Assembly: GCF_002902905.1 (NCBI RefSeq) | Contig: NZ_CP026124.1 | Coordinates: 2,232,001-2,296,000 of the forward strand | DNA length: 64,000 nucleotides | Direction: 5' to 3' | Source: Achromobacter sp. AONIH1 | GTDB taxonomy: Bacteria; Pseudomonadota; Gammaproteobacteria; Burkholderiales; Burkholderiaceae_B | Shown here: positions 1 to 8,435 of the stretch, piece after piece | How positions within the stretch are numbered: position 1 is the stretch's first letter | Layout: each line of letters begins with the position of its first letter | Translations under genes and position numbers: made by a program | The notes under the pieces: model-generated | The model's input: only the letters and a program-made list of their open reading frames with translations | Databases searched by the model: none | Told to the model about the DNA's origin: nothing

Positions 1-57
1 CGCTCCTCTGCCGGGTTGATGGCGGGAGCGGCAGCCGTGATCGCCTCAAGAAGCTGA
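1..57 (+). CDS. Possible 3' end of an upstream gene
   Basis: Frame 1 is open from the window edge to a TGA at 55-57 and gives an 18-residue tail rich in Ala, Gly and Ser. Its direction and position before the pilL-type gene would fit the last gene of an upstream ICE module. The piece is too short to identify and could be chance. Confidence 0.25.
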   Translation, partial: RSSAGLMAGAAAVIASRS

Positions 58-319
58 TTTGACACCTATCAGTACTACAACCAAGGTCTGCGGAGATCAC
101 CGTAGGCCTTGCACACCGATAGTCATCATCTACCGCACCTCGCCATCGAACTAAGACGGACATAACCGGAAGCTGGGAGTCAGGTATCCGGCCTGTTTCC
201 GTTGTCACTTATCGCTCATCCAGGCAAAAAAAAGCGGGCGAGCCCCAGTTCGCATTCCTGGCTGACCGCGCGACAGCGCGCAGCCAAGGTATCGGCATCG
301 AAACAGATGAGCCGATGCC
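58..319. other. Intergenic region upstream of the first conjugation block
   Basis: About 260 bases without a convincing gene; overlapping reading frames here are shadows of the pilL-type gene. A TTGACA at 59-64 has no acceptable -10 hexamer at the right distance, and I saw no clear hairpin with a T-run. A promoter for the pilL-traD block is expected here, but I cannot point to it. Confidence 0.4.
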
Positions 320-919
320 ATGTGCCCCTCTCCACCCTGGTTTCACCATCCAGAACGCCGCCTGCTGGCGGGTTTTCTCGGCCTGCTTTGGTCGGTGCTG
401 GCTGGCGGGTGCGCGACGACGAGCAAGCCGGTCGCGCCCGACACCATCGAGGAAGTCTCGGCCGCGCCCGTACCCAAGGCGCCCGAGTACATCCCCGTCG
501 TGCGCTACGGCCGCTACACCCTCGTGGAACTGGCACCGACAGCAGCGCAGCGCGACCTGCTGTTGCAGACCATCGACGTGTCGATGCCCGAGGATGCACG
601 CGCCACGGTCGGCGACGGGCTACGGCATGTGCTCAAGCGCAGCGGTTACGGCCTGTGCCAGACGGCGCACGCGGTGATCGAGCTGTACGCACTGCCGCTG
701 CCGGCGGCGCACGTGCACCTCGGCCCCATGACCCTGCGCGATGCGCTGCTCACGCTGGCTGGTCCGGCCTGGGAACTGCACGCGGATGACCGCGCGCGGC
801 AAATCTGCTTCGAGCGGCCCGGCGACAGCATGACCGCCGACAACGTACCCGCGCCGCCCGCCACCGAGGCGGTGCAGACGTTCCCGCTGGTGCCCGCGGC
901 ATCGGGAGGCCAGCCATGA
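320..919 (+). CDS. PilL N-terminal-type ICE lipoprotein (TIGR03748-like)
   Basis: 199-residue exported lipoprotein. A hydrophobic segment (about residues 14-30) ends in a lipobox-like G-G-C (Cys31), followed by a Pro/Ala-rich linker and a compact domain starting near residue 58 (VVRYGRYTLVEL). This matches the N-terminal domain of PilL as found as a separate protein in PFGI-1-type ICEs. Its exact role is not known to me; it is probably an outer-membrane or periplasmic part of the transfer apparatus. It overlaps the next gene by 4 bases, so it heads the first conjugation block. The start at 320 follows a weak ribosome-binding region. Family assignment is good, function is inferred from context. 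Confidence 0.75.
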   Translation: MCPSPPWFHHPERRLLAGFLGLLWSVLAGGCATTSKPVAPDTIEEVSAAPVPKAPEYIPVVRYGRYTLVELAPTAAQRDLLLQTIDVSMPEDARATVGDGLRHVLKRSGYGLCQTAHAVIELYALPLPAAHVHLGPMTLRDALLTLAGPAWELHADDRARQICFERPGDSMTADNVPAPPATEAVQTFPLVPAASGGQP

Positions 920-1557
920 ACGCCCCGCAGCCCGCCCAGCGTTCAACGGCCACCGTGGTGGTGCAGAGCCTGATGTGGCTCTGGCTGATCGGCCTCAGTG
1001 TCCTCGTTGCCCTCGGCTACCAGGCGATGAACGACCAGGCCGACCAGGAGCGCCTCGATTCCCGCCTGCAACGCCTCGAAGCGCAGGCAACAGGCCTGGC
1101 CGAGACCGTCGAGGCCATTCAGCAGCGTCCGGCCGTCGCCACGGCGGCAGACCTCAAAGACACCCGCCAAATCCTGGAAGCACGCGCGGCCCAGGTCGAG
1201 AAATCGCTGAGCGCCTATGCCGCCGCCGACGACCTTCAGGCGCTGCGCGCCGAAGTCGAGCAAATCAAGGCGCGGCAGACCGCTGCGCGCGCCGCTGCAC
1301 CCGCCCAGCCGCGCACCAGGAACAAGCCCACCGCCAAGCCCGAACCACCGCCGCTCCCGTTCCGCATCGTCGGTGCCGAACTGCGTGCTGGCGAGCGCAG
1401 CGTGTCCGTCGCACCAAGCAATGGCGACTTCACGCCCGACCAGCTTCAGGTGCTGCTACCCGGCGATGCGGTTGGCCCGTGGCGCTTGCAGGCCGTCGAG
1501 GGCAACACCGCGGTGTTCCAGGCCGGCGACCAGATCCGCCGCTTAGCGATTCCCTGA
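916..1557 (+). CDS. ICE-associated single-pass membrane protein with coiled coil
   Basis: 213 residues: a short cytoplasmic N-terminus, one transmembrane helix (about residues 16-36), then a long Gln/Ala/Glu/Leu-rich heptad-like segment (about 45-135) predicted by eye to be a coiled coil, an Ala/Pro/Lys linker and a small C-terminal domain beginning at PFRIVGAELR. I do not recognise a named family, but the gene sits between pilL-type and PFL_4693 genes and starts inside the 3' end of the former (4-base overlap). It is most likely a structural inner-membrane part of the secretion channel; this is inference from topology and position. Confidence 0.6.
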   Translation: MNAPQPAQRSTATVVVQSLMWLWLIGLSVLVALGYQAMNDQADQERLDSRLQRLEAQATGLAETVEAIQQRPAVATAADLKDTRQILEARAAQVEKSLSAYAAADDLQALRAEVEQIKARQTAARAAAPAQPRTRNKPTAKPEPPPLPFRIVGAELRAGERSVSVAPSNGDFTPDQLQVLLPGDAVGPWRLQAVEGNTAVFQAGDQIRRLAIP

Positions 1558-1571
1558 TCGGAGCAGATCGC

Positions 1572-2297
1572 ATGAAGCCATCGATCATCCTTTCCGCGCT
1601 CCTGCTGGCGTTTACCCAGTGGCCTGCCTGGGCGCAGCAGCCCGCTACGGCTCCCGCCCGCAATGCGCAAAGCCAGGAGCGCCCGCTGGCCGCCCGCATC
1701 CTGGACGACCGGGTGGCGAGCGACTGGGGCCTGCAACCGCAGGAGTGGGCGCGCTACCGCGAACTGATGGACGGGCCGCTGGGCATCTACTCCCCCAATC
1801 TGGACCCGCTGTCGGCCCTGGGCATCGAAGCGCGCACCGACGAGGAACGGCGCCGCTACGCAGAACTGCAGGTGCAGGCCGAGGCGCGCCGCGTCGAGAA
1901 GCTGATCGCCTACCAGCGTGCCTACGACGACGCCTGGCAGCGCCTGAACCCCGGCATGCAGCGGGTGAACCTGCCGGACGACAAGCCGGTCGCGGGAGCC
2001 ACGCGCGGCTCCGGCCGCACGGCGGTGTTCGTCAAGGACGGCTGCATGGCCTGCGGCCAGCTCGTGCAGCGCCTGCAATCCTCGGGCGCCGAATTCGACC
2101 TGTACATGGTCGGCAGCCGCCAGGACGACGCGCGCATCCGCGACTGGGCCAAGCGCGCGAACGTCGATCCAGCGCGCGTGCGCAGCGGCAGCATCACGCT
2201 CAACCACGACGGTGGGCGCTGGTTGACCTTGGGGGTGCCCGGCGACCTGCCGGCGGTCGTGCGCGAGGTGAACGGCCAATGGCAGCGCCAGCCGTAG
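1572..2297 (+). CDS. Integrating conjugative element protein, PFL_4693 family (TIGR03759)
   Basis: 241-residue periplasmic protein with a Sec signal peptide cleaved near AWA-Q at about residue 21. The central segment with 'GLQPQEWARYRELM' and 'GPLGIYSPNLDPLSALGIEA' is typical of the PFL_4693 family. The C-terminal third looks thioredoxin-like: FVKDGCMACGQLV carries a C-x-x-C pair, so a redox or disulfide role in assembling the transfer apparatus is plausible. The start at 1572 gives the intact signal peptide. The 3' end overlaps the lytic transglycosylase gene by 19 bases. Confidence 0.82.
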   Translation: MKPSIILSALLLAFTQWPAWAQQPATAPARNAQSQERPLAARILDDRVASDWGLQPQEWARYRELMDGPLGIYSPNLDPLSALGIEARTDEERRRYAELQVQAEARRVEKLIAYQRAYDDAWQRLNPGMQRVNLPDDKPVAGATRGSGRTAVFVKDGCMACGQLVQRLQSSGAEFDLYMVGSRQDDARIRDWAKRANVDPARVRSGSITLNHDGGRWLTLGVPGDLPAVVREVNGQWQRQP

Positions 2298-2869
2298 CCG
2301 CATCCCTGCGCACTCTGGTGCTCGCCGCTGGCCTGTGCGCCTGCGTCGCGCAGGCCCAGGAGGTGCCGCCACCGGCCTACCAGCTCGCCGCACAGCGCGC
2401 AGGCATCCCCTCGACGGTGCTCTACGCCGTGGCCTTGCAGGAGAGCGGCATCCGGCGCAACGGGCGCATCGTCCCGTGGCCGTGGTCGCTCAACGTCGCC
2501 GGCCAGTCGCGCCACTATGCGACCCGTGCAGATGCCTGCGCGGGCTTGCAGCGGGCGATGCGCTCCACGCCGCACACGCGCATCGACGCGGGCCTGGGCC
2601 AGATCAACCTCGGCTATCACCAGCAGCGCTACGCCAGCGCCTGCGACTTGCTCGACCCGTACCGGAACCTTGCCATCGCCGCCGAGATCCTGCGCGAGCA
2701 GTACGCCCCCGGCGAGGACTGGTTGCTGGCGATCGGCCGCTACCACCGTCCTGCCGGGGGCGAGCCTGCCGCCCGCTACCGGCGCAGCGTATCCCGCCAC
2801 CTTGCCCGCGTGCAGGGTACGCGCCCAACCGCCGCGGTCCTCGCCGCGCGCCAGGAGAGTTCCCCATGA
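2279..2869 (+). CDS. Lytic transglycosylase, T4SS-associated (SLT domain)
   Basis: 196 residues with a signal peptide (about 1-26, ending AQA) and a small SLT-type lysozyme fold: 'YAVALQESG' carries the catalytic glutamate and 'GLGQINLGYH' the conserved G-L-x-Q-I-N motif. Such enzymes (VirB1/IpgF group) cut peptidoglycan so that the secretion channel can cross the wall. The start ATG lies inside the end of the PFL_4693 gene in another frame, and the 3' end overlaps the next gene by 4 bases, so the gene is tightly embedded in the transfer operon. Confidence 0.85.
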   Translation: MAAPAVAASLRTLVLAAGLCACVAQAQEVPPPAYQLAAQRAGIPSTVLYAVALQESGIRRNGRIVPWPWSLNVAGQSRHYATRADACAGLQRAMRSTPHTRIDAGLGQINLGYHQQRYASACDLLDPYRNLAIAAEILREQYAPGEDWLLAIGRYHRPAGGEPAARYRRSVSRHLARVQGTRPTAAVLAARQESSP

Positions 2870-3405
2870 CGACATCCCATCTGGCCTTACGGGGCCTGCT
2901 CGTGTTGCTGGCGGGTCTGCCGCTGGCCTCGCTTGCCGGCGAGCCGCTGATCGTAGTCGAAGACCGTGGCGGCGCGTCGGCGCTGCCGTACTACGAAGCC
3001 CTGAACCTCCAGCCGCGCGCCAAGGCGCCGGCCCGGCCGCCAATCCCGACGCCCCAGGTTCCCGCCACGCCGGCAGACGAGGCCGCGATGCTGCCGGTAC
3101 GCAGCGCCAAGCTCACGCCCGGCACCGTCGCGCGGCGGGTCATCGAGGCTCCTGGTCTGCGGCCTTTCGTGGTCGTCGGCGACGACGAGGCGTCCCGGGC
3201 CTGGCTGCGCCGCCAGGCGGCCGCGCTGCGCGAGCGCGGCGCGGTCGGCCTGGTGGTCAACGTCGAGACCGTGCAGGGCCTGGCGGGGCTGCGCGCCCTG
3301 GTGCCCGGTGTGCCGCTCGCGCCTGTGTCCGGCGACGACCTGGCCGAGCGCCTGGGCCTGCGGCACTACCCGGTGCTGATCACGGCCACCGGCATCGAGC
3401 AATGA
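2866..3405 (+). CDS. Integrating conjugative element protein, PFL_4695 family (TIGR03765)
   Basis: 179 residues with a signal peptide ending near SLAG (residue 25). The mature part begins with LIVVEDRGG, has a Pro-rich linker (about 50-70), then a compact alpha/beta domain containing 'FVVVGDDEASRAWLRR', 'GLVVNVETVQGLAGLR' and 'RLGLRHYPVLITATGIEQ' at the C-terminus, all characteristic of the PFL_4695 family. The role is unknown. The gene precedes traD by a 4-base gap and overlaps the transglycosylase gene by 4 bases. Confidence 0.85.
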   Translation: MTTSHLALRGLLVLLAGLPLASLAGEPLIVVEDRGGASALPYYEALNLQPRAKAPARPPIPTPQVPATPADEAAMLPVRSAKLTPGTVARRVIEAPGLRPFVVVGDDEASRAWLRRQAAALRERGAVGLVVNVETVQGLAGLRALVPGVPLAPVSGDDLAERLGLRHYPVLITATGIEQ

Positions 3406-3409
3406 AGCC

Positions 3410-5602
3410 ATGTCGGGGAAACAGCCAGTCGAGGTACTGCTTCGCCCAGCGGTGGAGCTATATACCGTCGCGGCGTGTGCAGGCGCCGCGTTTCTGTCCC
3501 TGGTGGCCCCGTGGTCGCTCGCGCTGAGCCCCGCCATGGGCGTCGGCGGTGCGCTGGCGTTCGGCGCCTACGGCGCCATCCGCTACCGCGATGCCCGCGT
3601 CATCCTGCGCTACCGGCGCAACATCCGCAGGCTGCCGCGCTACGTGATGACCAGCAAGGACGTGCCGGTCAGCCAGCAACGGCTATTCGTGGGGCGCGGA
3701 TTCCTGTGGGAGCAGAAGCACACCCATAGGCTCATGCAGACGTACCGGCCGGAGTTCCGCCGCTACGTCGAGCCGACGCCTGCCTACCGTCTGGCGCGGC
3801 GCCTGGAAGAACGGCTGGAGTTCGCGCCGTTCCCGCTGTCCCGGCTGTCGAAACTCACCGGCTGGGACGTGCCTTTCAACCCGGTGCGGCCGCTGCCGCC
3901 TGTGGGTGGCCTGCCGCGCCTGCACGGCATCGAACCCGAGGAGGTGGACGTCAGCCTGCCGCTGGGCGAGCGCGTCGGCCACTCACTGGTACTGGGCACC
4001 ACGCGCGTCGGCAAGACCCGGCTGGCCGAACTGTTCGTGACCCAGGACATTCGGCGCGTGAACGCCGCGGGCGAGCACGAGGTGGTGATCGTCATTGACC
4101 CCAAGGGCGATGCCGATCTCCTGAAGCGGATGTACGTCGAGGCCAAGCGCGCGGGCCGCGAAGGCGAGTTCTATGTGTTCCACCTGGGCTGGCCGGACAT
4201 CTCCGCGCGCTACAACGCCGTGGGCCGCTTCGGCCGCATCAGCGAGGTGGCCACCCGCGTCGCGGGGCAGCTTTCCGGCGAAGGCAACAGCGCGGCGTTC
4301 CGCGAGTTCGCCTGGCGCTTCGTCAACATCATCGCGCGCGCGTTGGTGGAGCTGGGGCAGCGGCCCGACTACATGCTGATCCAGCGGCACGTCATCAACA
4401 TCGACGCGCTGTTCATCGAGTACGCCCAGCACTATTTCGCCAAGACCGAGCCCAAGGCCTGGGAGGTGATCGTCCAGATCGAGGCCAAGCTCAACGAGAA
4501 GAACATCCCGCGCAACATGATCGGGCGCGAGAAGCGCGTGGTGGCGCTGGAGCAGTACCTCTCGCAGGCGCGCAACTACGACCCGGTGCTGGATGGCCTG
4601 CGCTCGGCGGTTCGCTACGACAAGACGTACTTCGACAAGATCGTCGCCAGCCTCTTGCCGCTGCTGGAGAAGCTCACCAGCGGCAAGATCGCGCAGCTCC
4701 TGGCCCCGAACTACTCCGACCTGGCTGACCCGCGCCCGATCTTCGACTGGATGCAGATCATCCGTAAGAGGGCCATCGTCTATGTGGGCCTGGATGCGCT
4801 CTCCGACGCCGAGGTCGCCGCAGCGGTCGGCAATTCCATGTTCTCCGACCTGGTTTCGGTAGCAGGCCATATCTACAAATATGGCGTGGACGATGGCCTG
4901 CCGGGCGCCTCGGCTGGTGCGCGTGTGCCGATCAACGTCCACGCCGACGAGTTCAACGAATTGATGGGCGACGAGTTCATCCCGCTGATCAACAAGGGTG
5001 GCGGTGCCGGCCTGCAAGTCACTGCGTACACGCAGACCCTCTCGGACATCGAGGCCCGCATCGGCAACCGCGCCAAGGCCGGTCAAGTCATCGGCAACTT
5101 CAACAACTTGTTCATGTTGAGGGTCAGGGAGACGGCGACCGCCGAACTGCTGACGCGGCAACTGCCGAAGGTCGAGGTCTATACCACCACCATCGTCTCC
5201 GGTGCAACGGACAGCTCGGACATCCGCGGCGCGACCGACTTCACGTCGAACACCCAGGACCGCATCAGCATGTCCAGCGTGCCGATGATCGAGCCGTCGC
5301 ATATCGTCGGCTTGCCCAAGGGCCAGTGTTTCGCGTTGTTGCAGGGTGGCCAGCTTTGGAAAGTGCGCATGCCGCTGCCGGCGCCCGACCCGGACGAGGT
5401 GATGCCGGCAGACTTGCAGCAACTGGCCAGGTACATGCGCCAGAGCTACAGCGAAGCGACGCAGTGGTGGGAGTTCACCAGTTCCCCCGCCTTGCAGGAC
5501 ACGGGCCTGCCCGACGACCTGCTGGATGACGCCGCTGCGGCCAAACCGCCCGCGGTGGCTACCGGCGCCGACGAGGACACCGGCAACGAGGCCTCGCCAT
5601 GA
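3410..5602 (+). CDS. traD: Conjugative coupling factor TraD, SXT/TOL subfamily (TIGR03743)
   Basis: 730-residue type IV coupling ATPase that brings the relaxase-DNA complex to the secretion channel. Two N-terminal membrane helices (about 17-55) anchor it in the inner membrane. Walker A GTTRVGKT is at about 196-203 and the Walker B-like IVIDPKGDADLL follows near 226-237. A long C-terminal part contains 'HADEFNELMGDEFIPLINKGGGAG', usual for TraD of this group. Length fits the family. It overlaps the PFL_4697 gene by 4 bases (ATGA). Confidence 0.93.
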   Translation: MSGKQPVEVLLRPAVELYTVAACAGAAFLSLVAPWSLALSPAMGVGGALAFGAYGAIRYRDARVILRYRRNIRRLPRYVMTSKDVPVSQQRLFVGRGFLWEQKHTHRLMQTYRPEFRRYVEPTPAYRLARRLEERLEFAPFPLSRLSKLTGWDVPFNPVRPLPPVGGLPRLHGIEPEEVDVSLPLGERVGHSLVLGTTRVGKTRLAELFVTQDIRRVNAAGEHEVVIVIDPKGDADLLKRMYVEAKRAGREGEFYVFHLGWPDISARYNAVGRFGRISEVATRVAGQLSGEGNSAAFREFAWRFVNIIARALVELGQRPDYMLIQRHVINIDALFIEYAQHYFAKTEPKAWEVIVQIEAKLNEKNIPRNMIGREKRVVALEQYLSQARNYDPVLDGLRSAVRYDKTYFDKIVASLLPLLEKLTSGKIAQLLAPNYSDLADPRPIFDWMQIIRKRAIVYVGLDALSDAEVAAAVGNSMFSDLVSVAGHIYKYGVDDGLPGASAGARVPINVHADEFNELMGDEFIPLINKGGGAGLQVTAYTQTLSDIEARIGNRAKAGQVIGNFNNLFMLRVRETATAELLTRQLPKVEVYTTTIVSGATDSSDIRGATDFTSNTQDRISMSSVPMIEPSHIVGLPKGQCFALLQGGQLWKVRMPLPAPDPDEVMPADLQQLARYMRQSYSEATQWWEFTSSPALQDTGLPDDLLDDAAAAKPPAVATGADEDTGNEASP

Positions 5603-6360
5603 AGGACGCCGCCTCGACTGCGCAACGGGAGCAGAACCAGCGCCAGGGCCTGATCGTCGGCACCATCACCTTGCCGTTCCGGCTGCTCGGGGTGCTGATC
5701 GGCTCGCTGCTGTTCTCGATCGTCGTGGAGTGCGTCGGCATGCACCTGTTCTGGAAGGACCAGGGATGGCGGCACTCGCAGCAGATGTTGCAGTACGAAC
5801 TGGGGCACCTGTCCAGCCACTTCACGCGCAGCGTTGTCGTGCAGGAGCCGGGGCGCACCGCTCACGAACTGGTGGATACCGGCTACGAATGGGTATTCGT
5901 TCGCTCCGGGCTTCTGGAGCGCATGAGCCAGGCCGCCGAGCGCGCCCGCGCGCCCAGCCACGGGAAGGACCAGGACGGCGGCCGCAACTTCCGTTACTAC
6001 ATCAGCCAGGTCTATGTCTGGACCGAGAGCTACCTGATCGCCGCGGCCTTCACCACGCTCACGTTCCTGGTGCGCCTGCTGGTTCTGGTGCTCACGTTGC
6101 CACTGATCTTCACCGCGGCGTTCGTTGGCCTGATCGACGGCCTGGTGCGGCGCGACGTGCGCCGGTTCGGCGCGGGAAGAGAAAGCGGCTTCATTTATCA
6201 CCGTGCTAAGGCGAGCTTGATGCCGCTGGCGGTGCTGCCGTGGGTCACGTATCTGGCGCTCCCGATTTCGGTGCATCCGCTGCTGATCCTGCTGCCGAGT
6301 GCTGCCCTATTGGGGTTGGCAGTATCTCTTACCGCAGGGAGCTTCAAGAAGTACTTGTAG
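5599..6360 (+). CDS. ICE membrane protein, PFL_4697 family (TIGR03747)
   Basis: 253-residue inner-membrane protein with about four hydrophobic segments: near residues 18-45, 145-175 and two in the C-terminal 50 residues. The signature 'YYISQVYVWTESYLIAAAFTT' and 'FVGLIDGLVRRDVRRFGAGRESGFIYHRAK' match the PFL_4697 family, which always follows traD in these elements. The specific function is unknown; it possibly works with TraD at the membrane. It is the last gene of the first conjugation block and is followed after 10 bases by a convergent gene. Confidence 0.87.
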   Translation: MKDAASTAQREQNQRQGLIVGTITLPFRLLGVLIGSLLFSIVVECVGMHLFWKDQGWRHSQQMLQYELGHLSSHFTRSVVVQEPGRTAHELVDTGYEWVFVRSGLLERMSQAAERARAPSHGKDQDGGRNFRYYISQVYVWTESYLIAAAFTTLTFLVRLLVLVLTLPLIFTAAFVGLIDGLVRRDVRRFGAGRESGFIYHRAKASLMPLAVLPWVTYLALPISVHPLLILLPSAALLGLAVSLTAGSFKKYL

Positions 6361-6370
6361 ATAGCCTGAT

Positions 6371-6793
6371 TTAGCTATCGGACTGATCAGGCTTGAGCCG
6401 TTTGATTATCTGCTCCGAGTCCATCTCCGCGGTCTGCATCCGCTGAGCTACCCCTTCCCAAACCGTCTTCGCTGCTTCACCCAACGATCCGCCCACTTCT
6501 GCGATCTCGGCCTTGATCCTTCTCACGATCTCGGCATGTCCGGCTTCGGCATCCTCCCATGCGGCGTATCGCCCTAGCGGACTCGCCTCGCCATTGACAT
6601 TCACTTCTGTCTCGAACAGCGCAGGCCTCCCGTCAGGTAGTGGGTTGTGCTCTAGGCCCAGGAATACCGTCGAAACTCTGATGTCATTGAGACGTGTGTC
6701 CGCTACGTGGCGGTCCGCGATCCTAAACCAGTCCCACCATTCCTTTCTGTCTGCGCACGGCACAGGGCGACGATCGACAAGTTTGTACTGCAT
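6371..6793 (-). CDS. Hypothetical protein, accessory gene between conjugation blocks
   Basis: 140 residues, no signal peptide and no membrane segment. The N-terminus (MQYKLVDRRPVP, then 'WFRIADRHVADT') and the block 'VSTVFLGLEHN' followed by 'LFETEVNV' resemble small hypothetical proteins often found in phages and plasmids; the function is unknown. The charged, probably helical C-terminus (about 90-140) could form a coiled coil. It is transcribed against both flanking conjugation blocks, so it is an accessory insertion rather than part of the transfer operon. Confidence 0.65.
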   Translation of the reverse strand: MQYKLVDRRPVPCADRKEWWDWFRIADRHVADTRLNDIRVSTVFLGLEHNPLPDGRPALFETEVNVNGEASPLGRYAAWEDAEAGHAEIVRRIKAEIAEVGGSLGEAAKTVWEGVAQRMQTAEMDSEQIIKRLKPDQSDS

Positions 6794-6947
6794 ATGGCAC
6801 GTGGCAAGTAGTTGGTGACAGTGAAAGAGTAACCCAACGCGCCGTTCCGCACACTTCTACCCCCGTCAAGACCTGTGCTTAGGTTGTAGCGCAGCCTGGC
6901 TTTTCCCTCCCTGAATCCGCGTGTAGGCCCATCAATCCGGGAATGCG

Positions 6948-6959
6948 CGAGTTCCTATT
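6948..6959 (+). promoter_or_regulatory. 12-base element shared with 18759-18770, upstream of RAQPRD operon
   Basis: CGAGTTCCTATT occurs 66 bases before the RAQPRD gene and again, identically, 65 bases before the PFL_4709-type gene. Both copies head a conjugation transcription block at nearly the same distance from the first start codon. This suggests a shared promoter element or activator site; CCTATT could itself be part of a -10 region. Function is inferred. Confidence 0.4.
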
Positions 6960-7025
6960 GTTTGCGGCCTGAAAGCCCCTCGCTGTCCACGATCAAGCCA
7001 TTGCTGATCACACAGGAATGGCGCG

Positions 7026-7406
7026 ATGTTGGCTCCGATCTGGCAGCGCGCCGCGCATCGCGGCGTGCCCACTTTTCTCGTGACGGCCCTCCTGCTGGGT
7101 CAGTCCCCGATGGCGGCGGCCGAGTCCCCGGCACAACGCCAGGAGCTGGTCGCCGCGCTGCGCCAGCTCGACGCCCTGGAGCGCACCGTCGCCGACAGCG
7201 CCGCGCATGCCCCCATCCAGCCGGGCGAGCGCTATCACTTCGATTACCCGCGGTTGCTGGCTGACCTGGCGCGCGTGCGCGCCGGCATCCAGGCCCATCT
7301 CACACCGTCGCGTGCCCAGCCGCGCGACCCCTCCGAACTGGCCGGCGACTACCGCACCGAGCGGCCCGCTTCGCCATCGCCGACGACTACGGAAGCCAAG
7401 CAATGA
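7026..7406 (+). CDS. ICE protein, RAQPRD family (TIGR01690)
   Basis: 126 residues with a signal peptide (about 1-33), a helical mature part rich in Arg/Ala/Leu, and near the C-terminus the diagnostic R-A-Q-P-R-D motif (PSRAQPRDPSELAGDYR) that names the family. It is a periplasmic protein of unknown role always found at the start of this T4SS block. It overlaps the next gene by 4 bases. It is preceded by about 230 bases of non-coding DNA that must hold the promoter. Confidence 0.88.
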   Translation: MLAPIWQRAAHRGVPTFLVTALLLGQSPMAAAESPAQRQELVAALRQLDALERTVADSAAHAPIQPGERYHFDYPRLLADLARVRAGIQAHLTPSRAQPRDPSELAGDYRTERPASPSPTTTEAKQ

Positions 7407-7636
7407 ACGGCGCCCAGGTCTCGGCATTTCAAGCCAACAGCGGCATCGCGCCTTCGGCGATGGCGACCGTCCTGGTCGGCCTCGTGTTCGCGGTCTTGCT
7501 CGTGTGGGGCGTCTGGGCCATCCGAACGGCCTACGTGGGGTGGTCCGAGAGCCGCCTCAACCAGCGCCAGTTCCTCGGCGTCTGCATCCGCTTCGTCGCG
7601 ATGTACCTCGTCCTGAGCTTCTTCCTCCTCTCCTGA
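7403..7636 (+). CDS. Small ICE membrane protein, PFL_4701 family (TIGR03758)
   Basis: 77 residues, two hydrophobic helices (about 19-42 and 57-77), with the conserved 'RQFLGVCIRF' and 'YLVLSFFLLS' at the C-terminus. These small inner-membrane proteins always stand between the RAQPRD gene and the PFL_4702 gene. A role in the pilus or channel base is assumed for this position. The start overlaps the RAQPRD stop (ATGA). Confidence 0.83.
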   Translation: MNGAQVSAFQANSGIAPSAMATVLVGLVFAVLLVWGVWAIRTAYVGWSESRLNQRQFLGVCIRFVAMYLVLSFFLLS

Positions 7637-7652
7637 CCTGAAAGGCACGACC

Positions 7653-8012
7653 ATGCAAAACCGCATCCTCCATTCCCGTCTTGCCCAGCGCGCCGCTGTG
7701 GCACTGGGCGCCGCCGCGCTTCCCGCGCTGTCGTTCGCGCAAGGCTTGCCGCAGTTGGAGAACCCGACCCGCGGCACCGGCAACGGCATCATGGAAACGA
7801 TCAGGAACTACGGCTACGACATCATCATGCTCGTGGCGCTCCTGGTCGTGGCGTCGATGTTCATCGGCGTCTGCTACCACGCCTACGGCACCTACGCGGA
7901 AATCCACACCGGCCGCAAGACCTGGGGCCAGTTCGGCCTCACCGTCGCGATCGGTGCCGTGCTGCTGGTGATCGGCATCTGGCTGCTCACCGAAGCCACC
8001 GGCATCCTGTAA
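7653..8012 (+). CDS. ICE membrane protein, PFL_4702 family (TIGR03745), possible pilin
   Basis: 119 residues with a signal-like N-terminus (about 1-30, ending SFAQ), then two transmembrane helices (about 55-75 and 92-112) joined by a short loop. This size and topology are those of VirB2/TraA-type pilins, and the position just before the TraL- and TraE-like genes fits; that identity is inference, while the PFL_4702 family is clear from 'GNGIMETIRNYGYDI' and 'GRKTWGQFG'. A good ribosome-binding site (GAAAGGC) precedes the start. Confidence 0.85.
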   Translation: MQNRILHSRLAQRAAVALGAAALPALSFAQGLPQLENPTRGTGNGIMETIRNYGYDIIMLVALLVVASMFIGVCYHAYGTYAEIHTGRKTWGQFGLTVAIGAVLLVIGIWLLTEATGIL

Positions 8013-8024
8013 GGCGAGGCCGGT

Positions 8025-8435
8025 ATGTCCGAGCAGCAGCACGTCCGTGCGGACGGGACGGTCACGTTCCTTCCGCACCGGCTCAACCGCCATCCGGTTG
8101 TCGTGCGCGGCCTCACCGCCGACGAACTGTGGATCTGCTGCGGCCTGTCCGGCGCCGCCGGCCTGCTGGTCGGTGCGCCGCTGTCCTGGGTGTTCCGCAC
8201 GATCGCCATCGCGCCGACGTTCGTCGTCCTGGGCGTGGCCCTGGGCGTCTTCATCGGCGGCGGCATCCTGCGCCGGCTCAAGCGCGGGCGTCCCGACACC
8301 TGGCTGTACCGGCAACTGCAATGGCGCATCGCCACGCGCCATCCGCTGATGGCGGGATGGGTGGGCGGGCACGTGTTGATCTCGCGCTCCGGCTTCTGGT
8401 CCACCCGAAGGTCCGTTGCAAGGGGGGCACGATGA
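8025..8435 (+). CDS. Conjugative transfer region protein, TIGR03750 (TraL-like)
   Basis: 136 residues. The N-terminal motif 'FLPHRLNRHPVVVRGLTADEL' is followed by two close hydrophobic helices (about 39-60 and 62-82) and a basic C-terminus, the pattern of TraL/VirB3-like proteins. TIGR03750 proteins occupy this spot in PFGI-1-type elements. It probably sits in the inner membrane near the pilus assembly site. It overlaps the following gene by 4 bases. Confidence 0.83.
   Translation: MSEQQHVRADGTVTFLPHRLNRHPVVVRGLTADELWICCGLSGAAGLLVGAPLSWVFRTIAIAPTFVVLGVALGVFIGGGILRRLKRGRPDTWLYRQLQWRIATRHPLMAGWVGGHVLISRSGFWSTRRSVARGAR

Noticed and set aside
59..90. TTGACA at 59-64 as promoter of the pilL-traD block
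   Set aside because: No acceptable -10 hexamer at 16-18 bases; the region stays without an assigned promoter.
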